Shown here piece after piece: positions 48,281-60,554 of a stretch of 64,000 nt of DNA (its first letter is position 1; every line of letters begins with the position of its first letter). The position numbers were made by a program, and so were the translations under genes. The notes beneath the pieces are model-generated. The model was not told the DNA's origin and did no database searches. It worked only from the letters and a program-made list of their open reading frames with translations. The DNA is from Hirudo medicinalis (lineage: Eukaryota; Annelida; Clitellata; Hirudinida; Hirudinidae): contig MPNW01000168.1 in assembly GCA_011800805.1 (NCBI GenBank), positions 184,447 through 248,446 on the forward strand, given 5' to 3'.

Positions 48281-51200
48281 CTATGAATAGTTTTGCAAAT
48301 CCCCACATTGCTCAACTTGAGCAGTGTGTTTCAATTTCACGCCCTCAGGGTTGCAAAGCCATGGGTCATCTGTTTGTTCTTGCCACTCCTCCAAAGCTTT
48401 TTTAAGTTTGTTGAATAAGCTAAAGTGTGGAGGATCATAGGCCAAGTTATGTACTTCTTTCCCATCATTCTCTAGGTTAAAGAGCTGCCATTTGTCCCTG
48501 TAATAATAGGATTTCAAATCTGTGAACCAGTGGAGTGGTTCGTGTTGTTTTGTCCTATTCAGAAGATCTTGGAAAGTTTGGGATTGATAAAAGTCCTGGT
48601 CTATTGGAAAAGGCATCTTGTAATTGAGATTCCTGGTGCAATAAAAAACTGATAAATAGTTTTTTTTCCCGGAATTCATCTAATTTACTAATTCTAAATA
48701 CAACATTTACCTTCCATATAAAATGCACAAATAATTTTTTATGGTTCTGTAGCTGTTCTAAAGTTGTCACCCAACATAAAGATAATCACTCACTTTATGA
48801 GTTTAAAGCTGTGAGTTCTGATGGCTCTCATAGGATAGTACATCCCAATTTCATGTAAACTATGGCTGGAATATGTGACATTCCATTTGTCAATTGCTTC
48901 CTTTTGCAAGAGAGGCATGAGAGAACTTCCTGCAACCTTTTTCTTGAACAAAGTTTTATGCAAGTCATACCAATCCAATATGGTGGGGACTATATCCAAC
49001 AAGTTCACAATGGCACTCGACTCCTAGATTGCAAAATTTAAGTTGGAATTGAATTTAATCCTAAATTTAGGTGATTTTGATGATCTTATCTAGATCAGTA
49101 CCCAACATCTTAGAATGTTCTGTATAATTTATTTATTTCAATTAAAAAGGGTCACAAGTGACCACTAACACAAACTGGAATCAGTCAATGTAAAGATGTC
49201 GAGTGCATAGAAATTTGAAAATTTGAAGTCATTAAATTGTTAGATATTTTGTTAGATCAGTGTTGGAAATGTAGGCTTTAAATCTACTATGGGTTGTGGA
49301 ACTGATAAAATCTGGGGCAGAAAGTTCCAGGGTTTCACAACGCGATTGATGAGGAAATAGTGAGTGATGGAGCATTTTTCTTGTTGTGAGCAGAGGGTAT
49401 GACCACATGTGGGAGATGAAATGAAAACGGGAAATTTGGGGATGGTGCAATGAATGAATATAAGTAATATTTTGTGACAGAGGCATAAATCGGATGAGGT
49501 GTCGGTGTTCGAGTGTCTGGAGTCCGAATTTCTGAAGTCTGCTCCTGCAAGGTAGAGTTCGCAATCCTGGAACGGCCCTTGTGAAAAACCTTTGGCCGCA
49601 TTCAATCTTTGTTATGAGCTGCTTGCTATGGGGGCTCCAGACTGGGGACCAATATTCAAGTATTGGCCAAACATAAGTGCAATATACTCTGGTCAATATT
49701 CGCTTGTCTCGTGATTGAAACCATTTGAGGGTCGCGAACATGACATATTACGTCTGTTGCTATTACGACCACATGCAGGAACGCAACCCAAATTCGGCTA
49801 ACCTGCACGTAAAATCTATTTATCTATTTACTCCTTTTACTGCTTAATGAGCATATGTTAATATGTGTTATGACAGTAGCACCCTCAAACTTCATTATGA
49901 TTTAAGCACTTAAAAAAAAAAATTTGGTTCAAAAATAAAAAAATCAACTAGTTAGTTTCCCCCTAAAACAAATTTAAAAAATTTAAAAAAACCTACCTGA
50001 CCCCAACGAATTCTGTGCAGTGGCGATGAGATCAACAAGGGCACCCTAATACCTGGTTCGTAAAGATTTGTTCTACCCATTGGGAATGGAATTCCATTGT
50101 CTGATGAATAAATGACAAGTGTTTCTTCCATCAGACCAAACTTCTCCAGTTCATTGAGCAGAATCCCAATGCCTGAAATTTAAAGAATCTGTGTTTCATA
50201 ACAAGAATATTTATAATGACATTGAACACCTTGATCAAGTCTGCTGATTGTGGTGTATTGTGCAGCTATGTCCAGCCTGGCTGCTGGTGTGTCTTGGACA
50301 AAATATGGCAGGATTACATCTGAGGGATCATAGAGAGAGGGCTTCCAATCAGGTATGAAACCCATTCCTTCCTGCCCATTTCCAAACTTCTCAGCAAAAG
50401 ATCCATATTTTCCTGAAGAGTCCCTGTGAGGGTCATGGAATGCCACATACAAGAAGAAGGGAGCTCTAGAGGAAACATTTTAACATTCTGAGGAAGAATT
50501 CATCTTTAAAACCATACTTTTGAATATATAACTTGGTGATTTGCCTCAGAGATACCATATTTAACTGGATAATTATTTTGTATTGAGCTGATGTTTTGAG
50601 TACCTTATGCATCCTAAACGGGTACCACATGAAGGCTTTACAATCGCTTAACCATTTATGTAATTGCAGGCAAGATTGCAATCCATTGAGCTAACCTGCA
50701 CACCAAATTAGCTGTAAAAATTTGCTCATAACCTGTAGTGTTCAGTTTATTAGCAGTTTTTCTTCCAATTTGAAGTAATATTTAAAGATAGTTTACAAAA
50801 CTAGAGCCAAAAGGCTTCAAAATTAAATTAAAATCAAAATTTTTAAGTAATAAACCTCCAAACCTTAAGACTCATCCTAAACAGTCTGGGATGCAAATTC
50901 TTAGACGTAGTCAATTTCTTTATATCAAAAAAAAATTAATGCAACATTATGTCTTGCTTTGTCACATGCAGGAGCTTGGGTTGTGTTTGCACGTGGAGCA
51001 ATAGGCCACAGTCTATTTAACAGTGTTGTGTTTGCAACCCAGCCTTCATGGCTGCGGGCCACCCTTAGGAAGGGGAGCTATATAAATGGTCGGGGTGTTG
51101 CAGAGCTGTCACATCCAATTTGGCTACATAAAGCACTCAAAATTTAGGCTAAATATAAATAACAACTACCCATTCAAATCCTTTAGAAACTTATCAACCA

Positions 51201-51869
51201 GATTTTTAATTCTTGTGATGTTTCTGCCAACTTGTAAAATTGAGTTTGAAAATTCAGAGTGTTCAAATTCAAAAGGATAGACTGAGTTTGGGGCAACATG
51301 CTTCTTACCAACAAGTCCTTAAAAAGTGAAAGTAGCAAAATGTTACAATGGCTTTAAAAGTATTTTTTTTTAATAGTTTAAAGGCACTGAAACCTGTTTT
51401 TATGTTGTTTTCTTGAAGCAATTTCGTTACACTTGAAATTGATTCAAAAGAGCTGAAATGATGATAGTCATGCTGAAGTCCATACATTCCATTTTCATGT
51501 TGTGGTCTGCCTGTGAGAAGAGCTGATCTGCAAGGTCAAACTAACATACAAACAATTAGAATTTGCTTGATCTAGCCACATTTTCCTCTGACCTACTGGG
51601 TGAACAACTGCTTACTGAAGTAAAAGCCTCTTTGAATAGCAAACTCCTTCGTGCTAATCTATCTATATTTGGAGTCTTGCATACAGTGTGATTGTAGGCC
51701 CCGATTTCAAAACCTCCATCATCAGCTAAAAAAAAAAAGATAATGCTTTATACTGTATTGTAAATTATGTGAAGTCACAAGGTTGACACTTACACAGTAT
51801 TAAAAGTACGTTTTTTTTCGCTCCAATAAAACCTAAAAAACACGATATTGTAATCGAATTTAGCAACAT
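48281..51869 (-). CDS. SGSH: N-sulfoglucosamine sulfohydrolase (heparan N-sulfatase, sulfamidase)
   Basis: Eight exons (minus strand) join in frame to 494 residues; human is 502. Exons: 51869-51794, 51725-51593, 51527-51394, 51317-51170, 50465-50230, 50172-49997, 49023-48794, 48632-48281. A hydrophobic signal peptide ([17 protein letters not shown]) leads into NVLLIL and the metal-binding Asp pair D27-D28. The sulfatase signature C-S-P-S-R has its formylglycine cysteine at residue 66 (human C70). HDPHR, the [11 protein letters not shown] stretch and SDNGIPFP are also present. The enzyme removes N-linked sulfate from glucosamine at the non-reducing end of heparan sulfate in the lysosome; loss in humans causes Sanfilippo syndrome A. 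An in-frame ATG at 51902 is a longer alternative start, but the chosen one gives the better signal peptide. Intron 6 holds a CR1-like LINE fragment and intron 4 a SINE. Confidence 0.96.
49122..49741 (-). mobile_element. CR1-like non-LTR retrotransposon, 5'-truncated 3' end
   Basis: A 169-codon open frame (49741-49232) matches the C-terminal part of a LINE reverse transcriptase, with the typical pattern [19 protein letters not shown], then [14 protein letters not shown] and the LGL-type [16 protein letters not shown]. It is followed by a short 3' tail ending in AATAAATAAATT near 49122. It lies in a SGSH intron, on the same strand as SGSH. The 5' end is truncated and abuts a SINE head at 49745. 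Autonomous activity is not possible. Confidence 0.85.
49745..49809 (-). repeat. SINE family B head fragment next to the LINE
   Basis: The reverse complement reads GTGCAGGTTAGCCGAATTTG then GGGTTGCGTTCCTGCATG and TAATAGCAAC, matching the tRNA-like head of the SINE at 47081. No body or tail follows; the CR1-like fragment begins within a few bases on the same strand. Confidence 0.65.
50967..51162 (+). repeat. tRNA-derived SINE, family B (diverged copy)
   Basis: It contains GCAACCCAGCCTTCATGG, GGGAGCTATATAAATGGTCG and a tail TACATAAAGCACTC, in the same order as the other family B elements. It lies in SGSH intron 4, antisense to SGSH, and ends within about ten bases of the preceding exon's donor (exon end 51170). 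Confidence 0.75.
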
Positions 51870-52384
51870 TGGTCTATGGTCAATTCGATTTCCAAAAATC
51901 ATAGTTTTACAGTCGATCAATTTTACCATGGGAGGCCATAAAAAATGTAAACAGCGGGTAATAGAAACTCCTGCAGGCGCACCAGATTTGAGTTACTATT
52001 GGAGTATTAATACAAACCACATGTAACTTGTGTAATATAAGGTTACGAAATAATGAGTATATCGACCCATACATTACTGCCGTTTTTTTAATGATCTCGT
52101 ATTCCCAATGATAGACAACTACAGTTATTCAAATAAAAATTAGGCTACTTAACATAATAGGAAAAGTCTGACAAGTGATTAGTACCGCTAGCAATTTACA
52201 TTGATTTGTTGCAAAAAGAAACATCCTACTTAATTTTTATAATAATAATAATCACATAGGATTTCAGTACAAGTCTGCTTATGTATGTGACAGACAGAAC
52301 GGGATGCACCTGCCCAACTGGTCATCTGACATTTATTTGCTTTTTCATGACCAAATTAACATAACTTGGTTACATAACTTTTGC

Positions 52385-52525
52385 CCGTTCTGCTTCAATA
52401 TTCAATGTAGCCAATCCTTTAAGATGCTCTTGAGCCATTGAATTGCGAAGAAAATGTTTTGATGTACTGCAGCTTAGAAAAAGATCTTTCTGCAAATACC
52501 ACTGTAACTCGTAATGCCAACTTGG
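52385..52525 (-). mobile_element. hAT transposase C-terminal fragment (frameshifted)
   Basis: On the minus strand VVFAERSFSKLQYIKTF is followed, one base out of frame, by MAQEHLKGLATLNIEAERA. Together these are the dimerisation motif of hAT transposases (AERSFSKLKLIK...LSGLALLSIE type). The frameshift and missing remainder make it a pseudogene fragment. It is a different piece of the transposase from the one in the tetraspanin intron. Confidence 0.8.
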
Positions 52526-52687
52526 AATTTGCACACGTCATTCTCTAAGCCACTCGTAGGTCAGCTGTGCTATTTTCAACTTTCAAGTTTTCCTACTTTC
52601 ACTTTTTCTCAAATCGCGTACCAACTTTAAACTCCTAAATCGCGTACCAGTTTTAAACTCGAGAGCTACCAAAAGCGAGTATTGTTG

Positions 52688-52760
52688 TGCTCCCACATGG
52701 TTTGGGACTTCACCCCTCGCTCCGCAGCACGGGTTCGAATCCCGTTGCAGGACAACCTAA
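52688..52760 (+). repeat. Degenerate tRNA-like SINE head
   Basis: TGCTCCCACATGGTTT, then GCACGGGTTCGAATCCCGTTG, a strong B-box stem-loop. It resembles the family A head at position 1 but lacks part of the D-arm and has a broken acceptor stem (CTCCCAC against GCAGGAC). It is therefore not a functional tRNA gene. Confidence 0.65.
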
Positions 52761-52904
52761 TTGACCAGTTCTTTGAGGGCTGAATTTGTGTACGTTTAAA
52801 AAAGCTAGTGACTTATAAATCTTAATTTCATTTTCAGATTCTTTTTTCCTTTCTCCTCTTTGCTGCTCCTCTTAAATTGCTTGCCGTGGTAAATGTATTA
52901 AAAA

Positions 52905-52990
52905 GGGGTTCGGTTTTAAAATATTAAAAATTTACAATCATCTTTTTTGCTTTTCCATTACCAAATTGGCATAACATGGGAGCCCGTGGC
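52905..52990 (+). repeat. Dispersed repeat, also at 21660-21770
   Basis: GGTTTTAAAATATTAAAAATTTACAATC and the following TTTTCCATTACCAAATTGG-like sequence repeat the 21690-21755 segment in the same orientation, with substitutions and short deletions. It lies about 400 bases from hAT transposase remains. Confidence 0.55.
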
Positions 52991-53882
52991 TGCTGCCAGA
53001 AATCGTGTTAATTAAAATCGTTACAACTTTTTAATTTCGCACCATATATTAAATTTTATAGAAATTTGTTGATTTAGTAAAAAAAATAAAAATTTATAAT
53101 TTTAATGTGGTCAAACCAGAATATAAATAAAAAAAATTAAAATATCTAAATTTTAGGTTTTCGACCCTGCGGATCCCTAGTTTCGTCACTGACTCCCGCT
53201 CGGTTTTAGCAATGTTGAAGCACTAATGACTCAATCAACCAACAAAGGCCATCCGCTAATTTTATGGAAATTTTGGAAAGGTTGAGCCGAAGTTGACACA
53301 TTGGATATCCCTGCAATGTTATCCGTAATAAGCAAGAATTAATTTACCACCCTATGCGATAATATCACCACCCCAGTAGATGCATCCCCGTAGGGATGAA
53401 GGATGGGGGTATACATTCTCAAGCACTCAGAAAATTAAATTCCAATGTTACGGCTGGCCTCTGCGCGTGATTTGTGGTCAATTTCGGCACATCTTTACTT
53501 ATAAGTACATAAATGTAATAAAGAAGTACAAAGAAGAAATTAATTTTAATCCTGCCTTGACATAACAAAATAGGTCATCAGATGACGTTCTTGGTGAAAT
53601 CTGTAGCCATGGGGGAACATTCACCCCTACTTTTGGTTAATTTCGATCCCCGCAGTGACAAAATTCTCTTGTTTTTTTTAAATAACATTTTGACACAATA
53701 ATAGCAATAAATTTGTTAAATAACTCTAATTAATTCCAACAATTAATTTAAGATCTTAAAATAAAACCAAGTAATTGCGAATAATCACAATTTAAAGCGC
53801 TTAAAAGCACTACTGGACTATACCGTCACAACTGTAAACAACTGGTTTCCTTCTGGCGCTTGTTATTTGTAGTTCTTTAGCG

Positions 53883-56767
53883 ATGGCTGCAGCTGGAGTT
53901 ATGAATCAACGCGATCAGAATTTTGCCAACGAAACCACTTTTAGAGGACTTTCGTTGAATGAACTTACTGACGAAAGCAAAAAGGAGGCAGATAAGTTTA
54001 AGGAAAAAGCCAACGAGTGTTTCAAGAGTAGGTTCCAGAAGTTGCTTTAATATCGCTCTTATCACTATCGCCGGTTTTATGCCAAGTAAATGTTTTAATC
54101 TGTACCCACATTATTACAATCACTTAGTGGGTTTTGAGGTTTAACTTGACGCAACTATTATTTGTTTGATTGTTTTCCCGGTAAGTAATTCTTCACACCT
54201 GTTCGTTATGTTTCGATTAAATCATTTCTGGCGGGATTTTTTCCGGAGATTTGTTAGGATATGAGATGATAAGTTGAAGCCAATTACTGATTATGAGAAG
54301 TTCTTAAATTCTTATTTGTGATGGACAAATTCAGATATTGATGCATTTAATTTTAGAGCAAGATTATGAGAAATCGATTGCCTTATACACAGAAGCCATA
54401 AACTTGAACCCATTTGTTGCCTTGTATTATGGAAACAGAAGTTTTGCATACATAAAAACAGAATGTTATGGCTATGCATTATCAGACGCTGATCGAGCCA
54501 TAAAACTCGATCCTACATATGTCAAAGTGGGTCTGAAATTGTTCACATATCAATAATGATTAGTAATTATTTATACAATGTTCACAGGCTTATTACAGAA
54601 GGGCCACTGCCAACATGGCACTGGGCAAATTCAAGTTGGCTCTCAAAGACTTTGAAGCTGTTATGAAGAGCCATCCAAAGGATAAGGATGCAAGGCTAAA
54701 GTACAATGACTGCAACAAGATTGTTACCAGGATAGCATTTGAGAAAGCTATCTCTGTTGAGGATAAGAAGAAGTCTACATCTGATCAAATAGATGTCACC
54801 ACCATGGGTATGTGAATGGATGGTTGAGAAAATGAATGGTTTGATAAACCTATGTGGCTAAACCTAAATGGCTGTTGTCGACATCTCTTTTAGTTGTGGA
54901 GTCTGAATATGATGGTCCAAGAATGGATGATGGAGACAAAGTGAGTGTCAAGTTTGCTGCAGAGTTAATGGCAGCTTTCAAGGCACAAAAGAAACTGCAT
55001 AAGAGATATGCTTACAAGGTATTGGAATAACATAACTTTTATTTTTATATCATATCATTGAATTTCAAATGCATTATATTTGCATTTAATTCCAGATTCT
55101 TTTAGATGCAAAGGCTTATTTCTCACAGCAATGTTCCTTGGTTGATATAACTGTTGAAAAGGTTGTTATGGTTTGATGAATGGTTATTTTAAACAGTTTT
55201 TGCAACATTTCTGATTGTTGCAGAACAAAAAGTTCACAGTATGCGGAGATGTTCATGGACAGTTTTATGATCTGATGAATATCTTTGATTTGAATGGAGT
55301 ACCTTCTACAGAAAATCCATATGTATCCTTATTCAGCAAACGTTCATATTCAGTTCTAGATTTGTTTATTTGAGAATATATTTTATTTATGGTGACAGAT
55401 TAGATGTATAATGTTTTTGCAAAATTATTCTTAACCCATCTTATCAGCTCTTTAATGGTGATTTTGTGGACAGAGGTTCATTTTCAGTGGAGTGCATATT
55501 TACTCTCTTGACACACAAGCTCTTATATCCAAATCATTTCTTCATGTCCAGAGGTTGGTTGTGTTGACATTTGCTTGTCCTTCAGAATGCAGCTGATAAA
55601 TTTATCCAGGTAACCATGAAAGTGAAACCATGAATCAAATGTATGGATTTGAAGGGGAGGTGAAGTTAAAGTAATAACACTTTTCTTGTTGTCAATGTAC
55701 TAATCACTGTTCTTGTTGTTGATTTTGTCAATGTAGTTCATTTATATAGCGCCATATATAGTATCAGAGCCACTTTTTGTTAATCGTTCATGTAGCGCTC
55801 CTTCACAAGGGTGCTTGCAGTGGTGCAGGCTGGGTTTCGAACACGACTGTTGCCATACTGCCGCATGCAGGAACGCATTCGGCCAGCCTGCATGCCATGT
55901 CAATGTACTAATCACTATTCTTGTGCTCAGGTACTCGTCCCAAATGTCTGAGCTGTTCACAGAAGTTTACAACTTACTCCCTCTGTCACATTGCATAAAC
56001 AAAAAAATTTTGGTAAGTTTTAAAATATGTCATTTGATAAAGTTTGAATTTTGTTGACATATTTTTCCAGGTCATGCATGGAGGGCTGTTCTCTACTGAT
56101 GATGTCACATTGGATGACATTAGGAAAATTGACAGGAACAGACAACCACCTGACTCAGGTATAAGGATAGCTCGAATGACCCGAATGAAGTGGTTCTTTA
56201 TAATTAATTCTTGACATTTGTTATGTCAAAGGCCTCATGTGTGAGCTCCTTTGGTCTGATCCCCAACCGCAGCCTGGAAGGTCACCCAGCAAAAGAGGAG
56301 TTGGTATTCAGTTTGGACCGGATGTCACCAAGAATTTCCTTGACAGGAATGGTCTTGATTACATCATCAGAAGTCATGAAGTCAAACAACAGGGTTATGA
56401 AGTGGCTCACAATGGAAAATGTATCACTGTCTTCTCAGCTCCTAACTACTGGTTTGAGTTTTTATTCTGTTATTGCTGCAACAGTGCAACTCTGAATGTA
56501 TGATCTGAAATTTTAGTGATATGATGGGCAACAAAGGTGCTTTCTTGACCATAAGAGGTGGAGATCTAACCCCAAAGTTTACATCATATGATGCTGTGGT
56601 GAGATTTATCAATTTTCATTTGTTCGAGTTCTTTATTGTGACAATCAAATTATCTTTTTCAGCCTCATCCTAACATTAAACCAATGGCATATGCAACTCA
56701 CTATCAACTCTCTTCATGTAGAATGGTGAAGAAGTGGTCTCATCCTACAATGACAGTTTTTGAATAA
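53883..56767 (+). CDS. PPP5C: Serine/threonine protein phosphatase 5 (TPR-PP2A-type)
   Basis: Thirteen exons join in frame to 522 residues; human is 499. Exons: 53883-54027, 54357-54526, 54588-54807, 54894-55018, 55096-55161, 55224-55322, 55448-55553, 55610-55670, 55931-56012, 56071-56158, 56232-56451, 56517-56598, 56663-56767. Three N-terminal TPRs ([34 protein letters not shown]) bind Hsp90 in the family. The metallophosphatase core keeps [39 protein letters not shown] and SAPNYC. PP5 dephosphorylates Hsp90 clients and is autoinhibited by its TPR domain. After PMAYAT the C-terminus departs from the family and ends about 25 residues later; the stop codon overlaps an AATAAA (56763-56768). The intron 55323-55447 has U12-type signals, and intron 55671-55930 contains a SINE. 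An acceptor-like TTCTTTAG lies two bases before the ATG. Confidence 0.96.
55323..55447 (+). other. Probable U12-type (minor spliceosome) intron in PPP5C
   Basis: The donor is GTATCCTT, an exact match to the U12-type GT-AG donor consensus. Near the 3' end TTCTTAAC (about 55428-55435) matches the minor-spliceosome branch-point consensus TTCCTTAAC with one missing base. The branch A is about 13 bases from the terminal AG, within the usual U12 distance. The other PPP5C introns begin with ordinary U2-type donors. Confidence 0.75.
55736..55895 (-). repeat. tRNA-derived SINE, family B, with target-site duplication
   Basis: On the minus strand it starts GCAGGCTGGCCGAATGCG, has B-box GTTCGAAACCC and CCAGCCTGC closing the acceptor stem, then runs to GGCGCTATATAAATGAAC. 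TGTCAATGTA flanks it on both sides (55726-55735 and 55898-55907), as expected of a target-site duplication. It lies in a PPP5C intron, antisense to the gene. Confidence 0.88.
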
Positions 56768-57616
56768 AATTTCAGACAAAATCAATAACTGTAATGAAAT
56801 GTGTCATCTCTGAATTTCATGACTTGGGTCAAATGTAGTTCCAAAAGTATACTACGTATTGAAGCAACCGGATCTTTCAATGTGCTAGACAAAACTTGAA
56901 CTGTTTGCTGTTTCACTTAGGTCATTATTGATGTTATTTCTAATGGCTAATTTATTAATAAATTTTGATAGGTCATGCATCATGACAAGAACATCTTGTA
57001 TCACTGGTTTTTGTTTAAAGTGATTTTTAAGTATCAGTTTTGAAAGCTATGCCACCCATCAATAGCAAATCAGGGGATGAAATGCTGATCTGTATTTTTC
57101 AGCTAAAGCTTTCTAAAGAAAGAAAACCACTAATCAAAATTTTCTGCCACTTCTTTCTATTAAGCAAGTCAAATAATTTTCAACACATTTGGCTTCATAA
57201 TTATGCAGGGATCCTGGTAGCTGTAGTACCTTAGAGCAAAGCTCATGACAGCTATCATCCGTGTTTCTACTGCTGAGGTAATGATAGAATTAAGTCGATC
57301 GTGTTGGTATCTCGAGTTGAGAACGGTTCATTATTTTGTTATTCTCGTTCGGTCAAATAGGCGCCCATCAGGAGTAATTAAAGATAAACAAAAGTGCTGG
57401 GAGAATCTATTGGTGTTCACCAAAGGCACAAATACTAATCAAGAACAAATCAAGTAGGACTTTTAGGATGAAATTGATTATTGCAATCATGACAGAACCA
57501 GGTATCAAGAAATAAACAATGGATGAGTGGGAGTTGGCAGAGATCTCAGTATTTCCTTTTGATTTACAATAAACGGGTTGAACAATGAAATGATCACAAC
57601 ATGAGAAAGAACCATA
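56768..57616. other. Convergent intergenic region between PPP5C and atlastin
   Basis: About 850 bases between two genes that face each other. AT-rich with no recognised repeat. Short open frames (57040-57457) show no family resemblance and look incidental. Confidence 0.5.
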
Positions 57617-60554
57617 TCAACTGATTTTTTTGATGTTATTGCTGAGAGAGTGCTCCATTAGCTTTGCAGTTCCACCTTGCATCAGTTGTTTCCAATGAGG
57701 TCCAATGAACTGTTTGATGAAGTAAATTAGTTTAAGAATAAAAATTAAGTAATAGCTTACTGGCATTTGGCTTCACAAAGACAGAAAATCAACTCACATT
57801 TTCCCAGAGGTTTGATGCTACAATGTCTATGCACTCCTCACATTCTGTTAAGTTGCCCGTATATCGAGCATAAGTCCACAGACCGAGAAGTGACATGAGA
57901 ATCATCATGAGCAGATTCGAGAGGTTTGCCAATGACGTCATCCCAAGGACTGCAAAGACTCCGGCAACAAAATAAAGTGCTACAATGACGCAAAACAACA
58001 CAGCAGGAGTTTTGGCTGCAGCAAACACATTTTTGGACTCATTCTGTTTGATGAGAAGGTCATATTTCTTCACAATATCTTCTTCCAGTCTCGACCTGAA
58101 TGTCTCGCTAAATCCCTCGCCGCCCATCTTTTTGCAGGTGTCAAACATCTTTAGTGCACCATCCCTGAATCGAATGTGCTGACTCAACAGCAATTCTTGG
58201 CTGACATAGGGACCGTCTGCACCACATATCTAGAGAAATAATGATATTTCAGGCTGGAAGGGATGGTTTAGTTTGAGAAACAAAATGGCAATGACTCACT
58301 TGGTCCATCTCCCTGGTGTAAAACTCCATAGCGTTTGAGACGGCACTCAGATTGTTAGCCTCGGCAGTGGCCTGAGAGACATCATTCATGCTCATGTTTG
58401 ATCTTTAAACCACAAACAGGTAAACACTCAATCATCTACTCACCAGTAGCATAGTCTTTGGTTTTGGAACTTTATCACTCTGGTAAATTTTAGTGTATGC
58501 CTGCAAGTGAACAAAAACTGTTTGTAATGCAGGCAGAATGCTTAACATCTACAAAATGCCTGAAATAATTCTTAAAACACATAAAAAATTTGCATAAATG
58601 TTTTACCTTAAAATATTCATAAAGTTCTCTGCATGTTATCTTGGTGCCATTTATTTCTTTAATGATCAAATTTTCCTTTGACAACAAGAGTGGTATCAGC
58701 ATCCTGAGGTGTTGTTTGAAGTCTTCAGTTACATCTGCTCAGCAACAAAAGAAAAAACATTAAGCTAACTTGAAGCTAACTCATGAAACAACTTTATCCA
58801 CAGTATACATAGCAAATTGTAATACTCCTCAATTATTGCAATCCTTGATTCATTGTTGACATTCTTAACCAAACTCAGAGAGAAAAAAATATCATAGATA
58901 AAAGATTGACACCAAACAATGATCTCAGCACTGCAAGTTGAAATATAAGTTCAATTAAAGTACTTAGACAAACAACTTCTGAGTCCTTAAAATCAGCAAA
59001 TCTTGAATGAAACCAGTAGAAACAATTTTAAACAATGTATCTTCAGCACAAATTGTTTTAAAGGTAACAAATTTATTCAACAAAATTACAAGATTCTAAA
59101 TGTTGTAATAAGAAATTATGGAAATGTTGACTAAAATTACCAGTTAGTCTGCCATCAAAATAGGGGTTTGTGGCCACCTTGAGACCAGGATGGGGCATGA
59201 GGTAGCATCCTATTTTTCGAAAACACGACCTTATATGCTTCCTCAACTTTTCCAGCTCTGAATGTTGACCATCGACAATCTAAGAAGGAAATATAGAAAT
59301 ACGAGCTTCCACAGCTTTCTTGGGTTCTCAGATGGTAAGACCATTAAATTACCCTCAATCTTTTGTCAATTAGTTCCTGACCACCAAGCTCTCCATAAGG
59401 ATGCTCATAGGGATACTGCCAGTCACGGACCAAGAAATATAAATCCTGAGTAGTTAAGAAAATATTTACTTTTATTTAAGTTGGCCAATTTAAACAGATT
59501 TAACAAGGAAAAAAACAATTCCATCTTATAAATGAAAATTACTCATTGCAGCTTACTTGGAAGGGAATGGTGTTTGTTTCGTCCATTGAAAGTCGACCAA
59601 ACTCGGTAAACAACTGGTAAAGGAAAGGAAAATAATAATCTCAAATAACGACTCTGACAGTCCAATGAATACCTGTAAGTGTTGCAGATTGTCTTCCTGA
59701 ATGTTCATAGCAATGTTGAAGACCTGCACAGAACTCAGCAGCTGACTGAGTGCAAAAATGGTAGCGCAATTTTTAATCGTAGATTGTGTGTCGAACGACC
59801 CTTGTGTGTCCATCAAGAGGATGGCAACCTGAAATGATTGGTCATTGAAACATGCAAAAGGATTAAAGGTTATTTCCATTCAAATGTTACTACCTCTTCA
59901 CCAGTTTTTGACAGAGTTGTGACAAACGGCTCACTCCAGAGCAGAATTCCTGAGGTGCATCCATCTGTTTCTCCTCTCCATGGAAATCCTTCGAGAGGGG
60001 AGTCATCATCCCCTAACCAATCAGGAGAATTCTATCATAAAAACATTCAAATCTTTACATCCTAGCATAGTAATTTCATAATGATAAATGCATTAATGTA
60101 ATTTAGTACATGTAGAATGTCCATCACAAGTAAGCAATACCTGTGCATTTAAGTATCGAAGGCAAAAGTCTAGTAAAAATGATTTTCCTTTCCTAAAGGC
60201 TCCTGCGACAGAAAGAACGACGACTTTTTTATCTCTGACATTTGGATGCAACAATATGCTGGACAATTCCTCTTCAGCAAGTTCAAATGATTGGTCATCT
60301 TTAGCAATAACAACTTGAACGGGATGCCCATTCAATTTTGTTCCTTTTGCAGAAACTTGAAAACAATGACCACTTATTACAACCAATATAAAATTAATAG
60401 ATCATTTGACAAGGTAAAAGTATTCTGTTAAACGAGGGTGCACGTTGAATGATACCCTTTGCACCCTACACAATCTACAAAATAAAATTTAAATACCTGG
60501 TGAACCATGAGAAACGCTCCGTCCAGAGCTGGCTGGAGAATTCATGGTAGACAT
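57617..60554 (-). CDS. ATL: Atlastin (dynamin-like ER membrane fusion GTPase)
   Basis: Twelve exons (minus strand) join in frame to 546 residues; human ATL1 is 558. Exons: 60554-60497, 60355-60141, 60031-59894, 59828-59673, 59613-59557, 59445-59353, 59279-59141, 58737-58607, 58500-58444, 58371-58300, 58229-57798, 57709-57617. The P-loop AGAFRKGKS is at residues 70-78 (K77; human K80), followed by WRGETDGCT (switch), MDTQGSFD (G3) and VRDW (G4 Arg-Asp). A helical middle domain follows ([13 protein letters not shown]). Two closely spaced membrane segments lie near the C-terminus ([20 protein letters not shown] and [16 protein letters not shown]), then a short amphipathic tail, [10 protein letters not shown]. 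Atlastins tether and fuse ER tubules by GTP-driven dimerisation. An in-frame second ATG lies three codons after the start. This is the only atlastin copy in the window, so no paralogue number is given. Confidence 0.95.

Larger units (their letters stand above)
51903..53882. other. Intergenic region between divergent SGSH and PPP5C
   Basis: About 2 kb that should hold both promoters. It also carries a decayed hAT transposase end (52385-52525), a degenerate tRNA-like element (52688-52760) and a repeat shared with 21660-21770 (52905-52990). The last 35 bases before PPP5C are pyrimidine-rich and end in TTCTTTAG two bases before its ATG. Confidence 0.6.
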
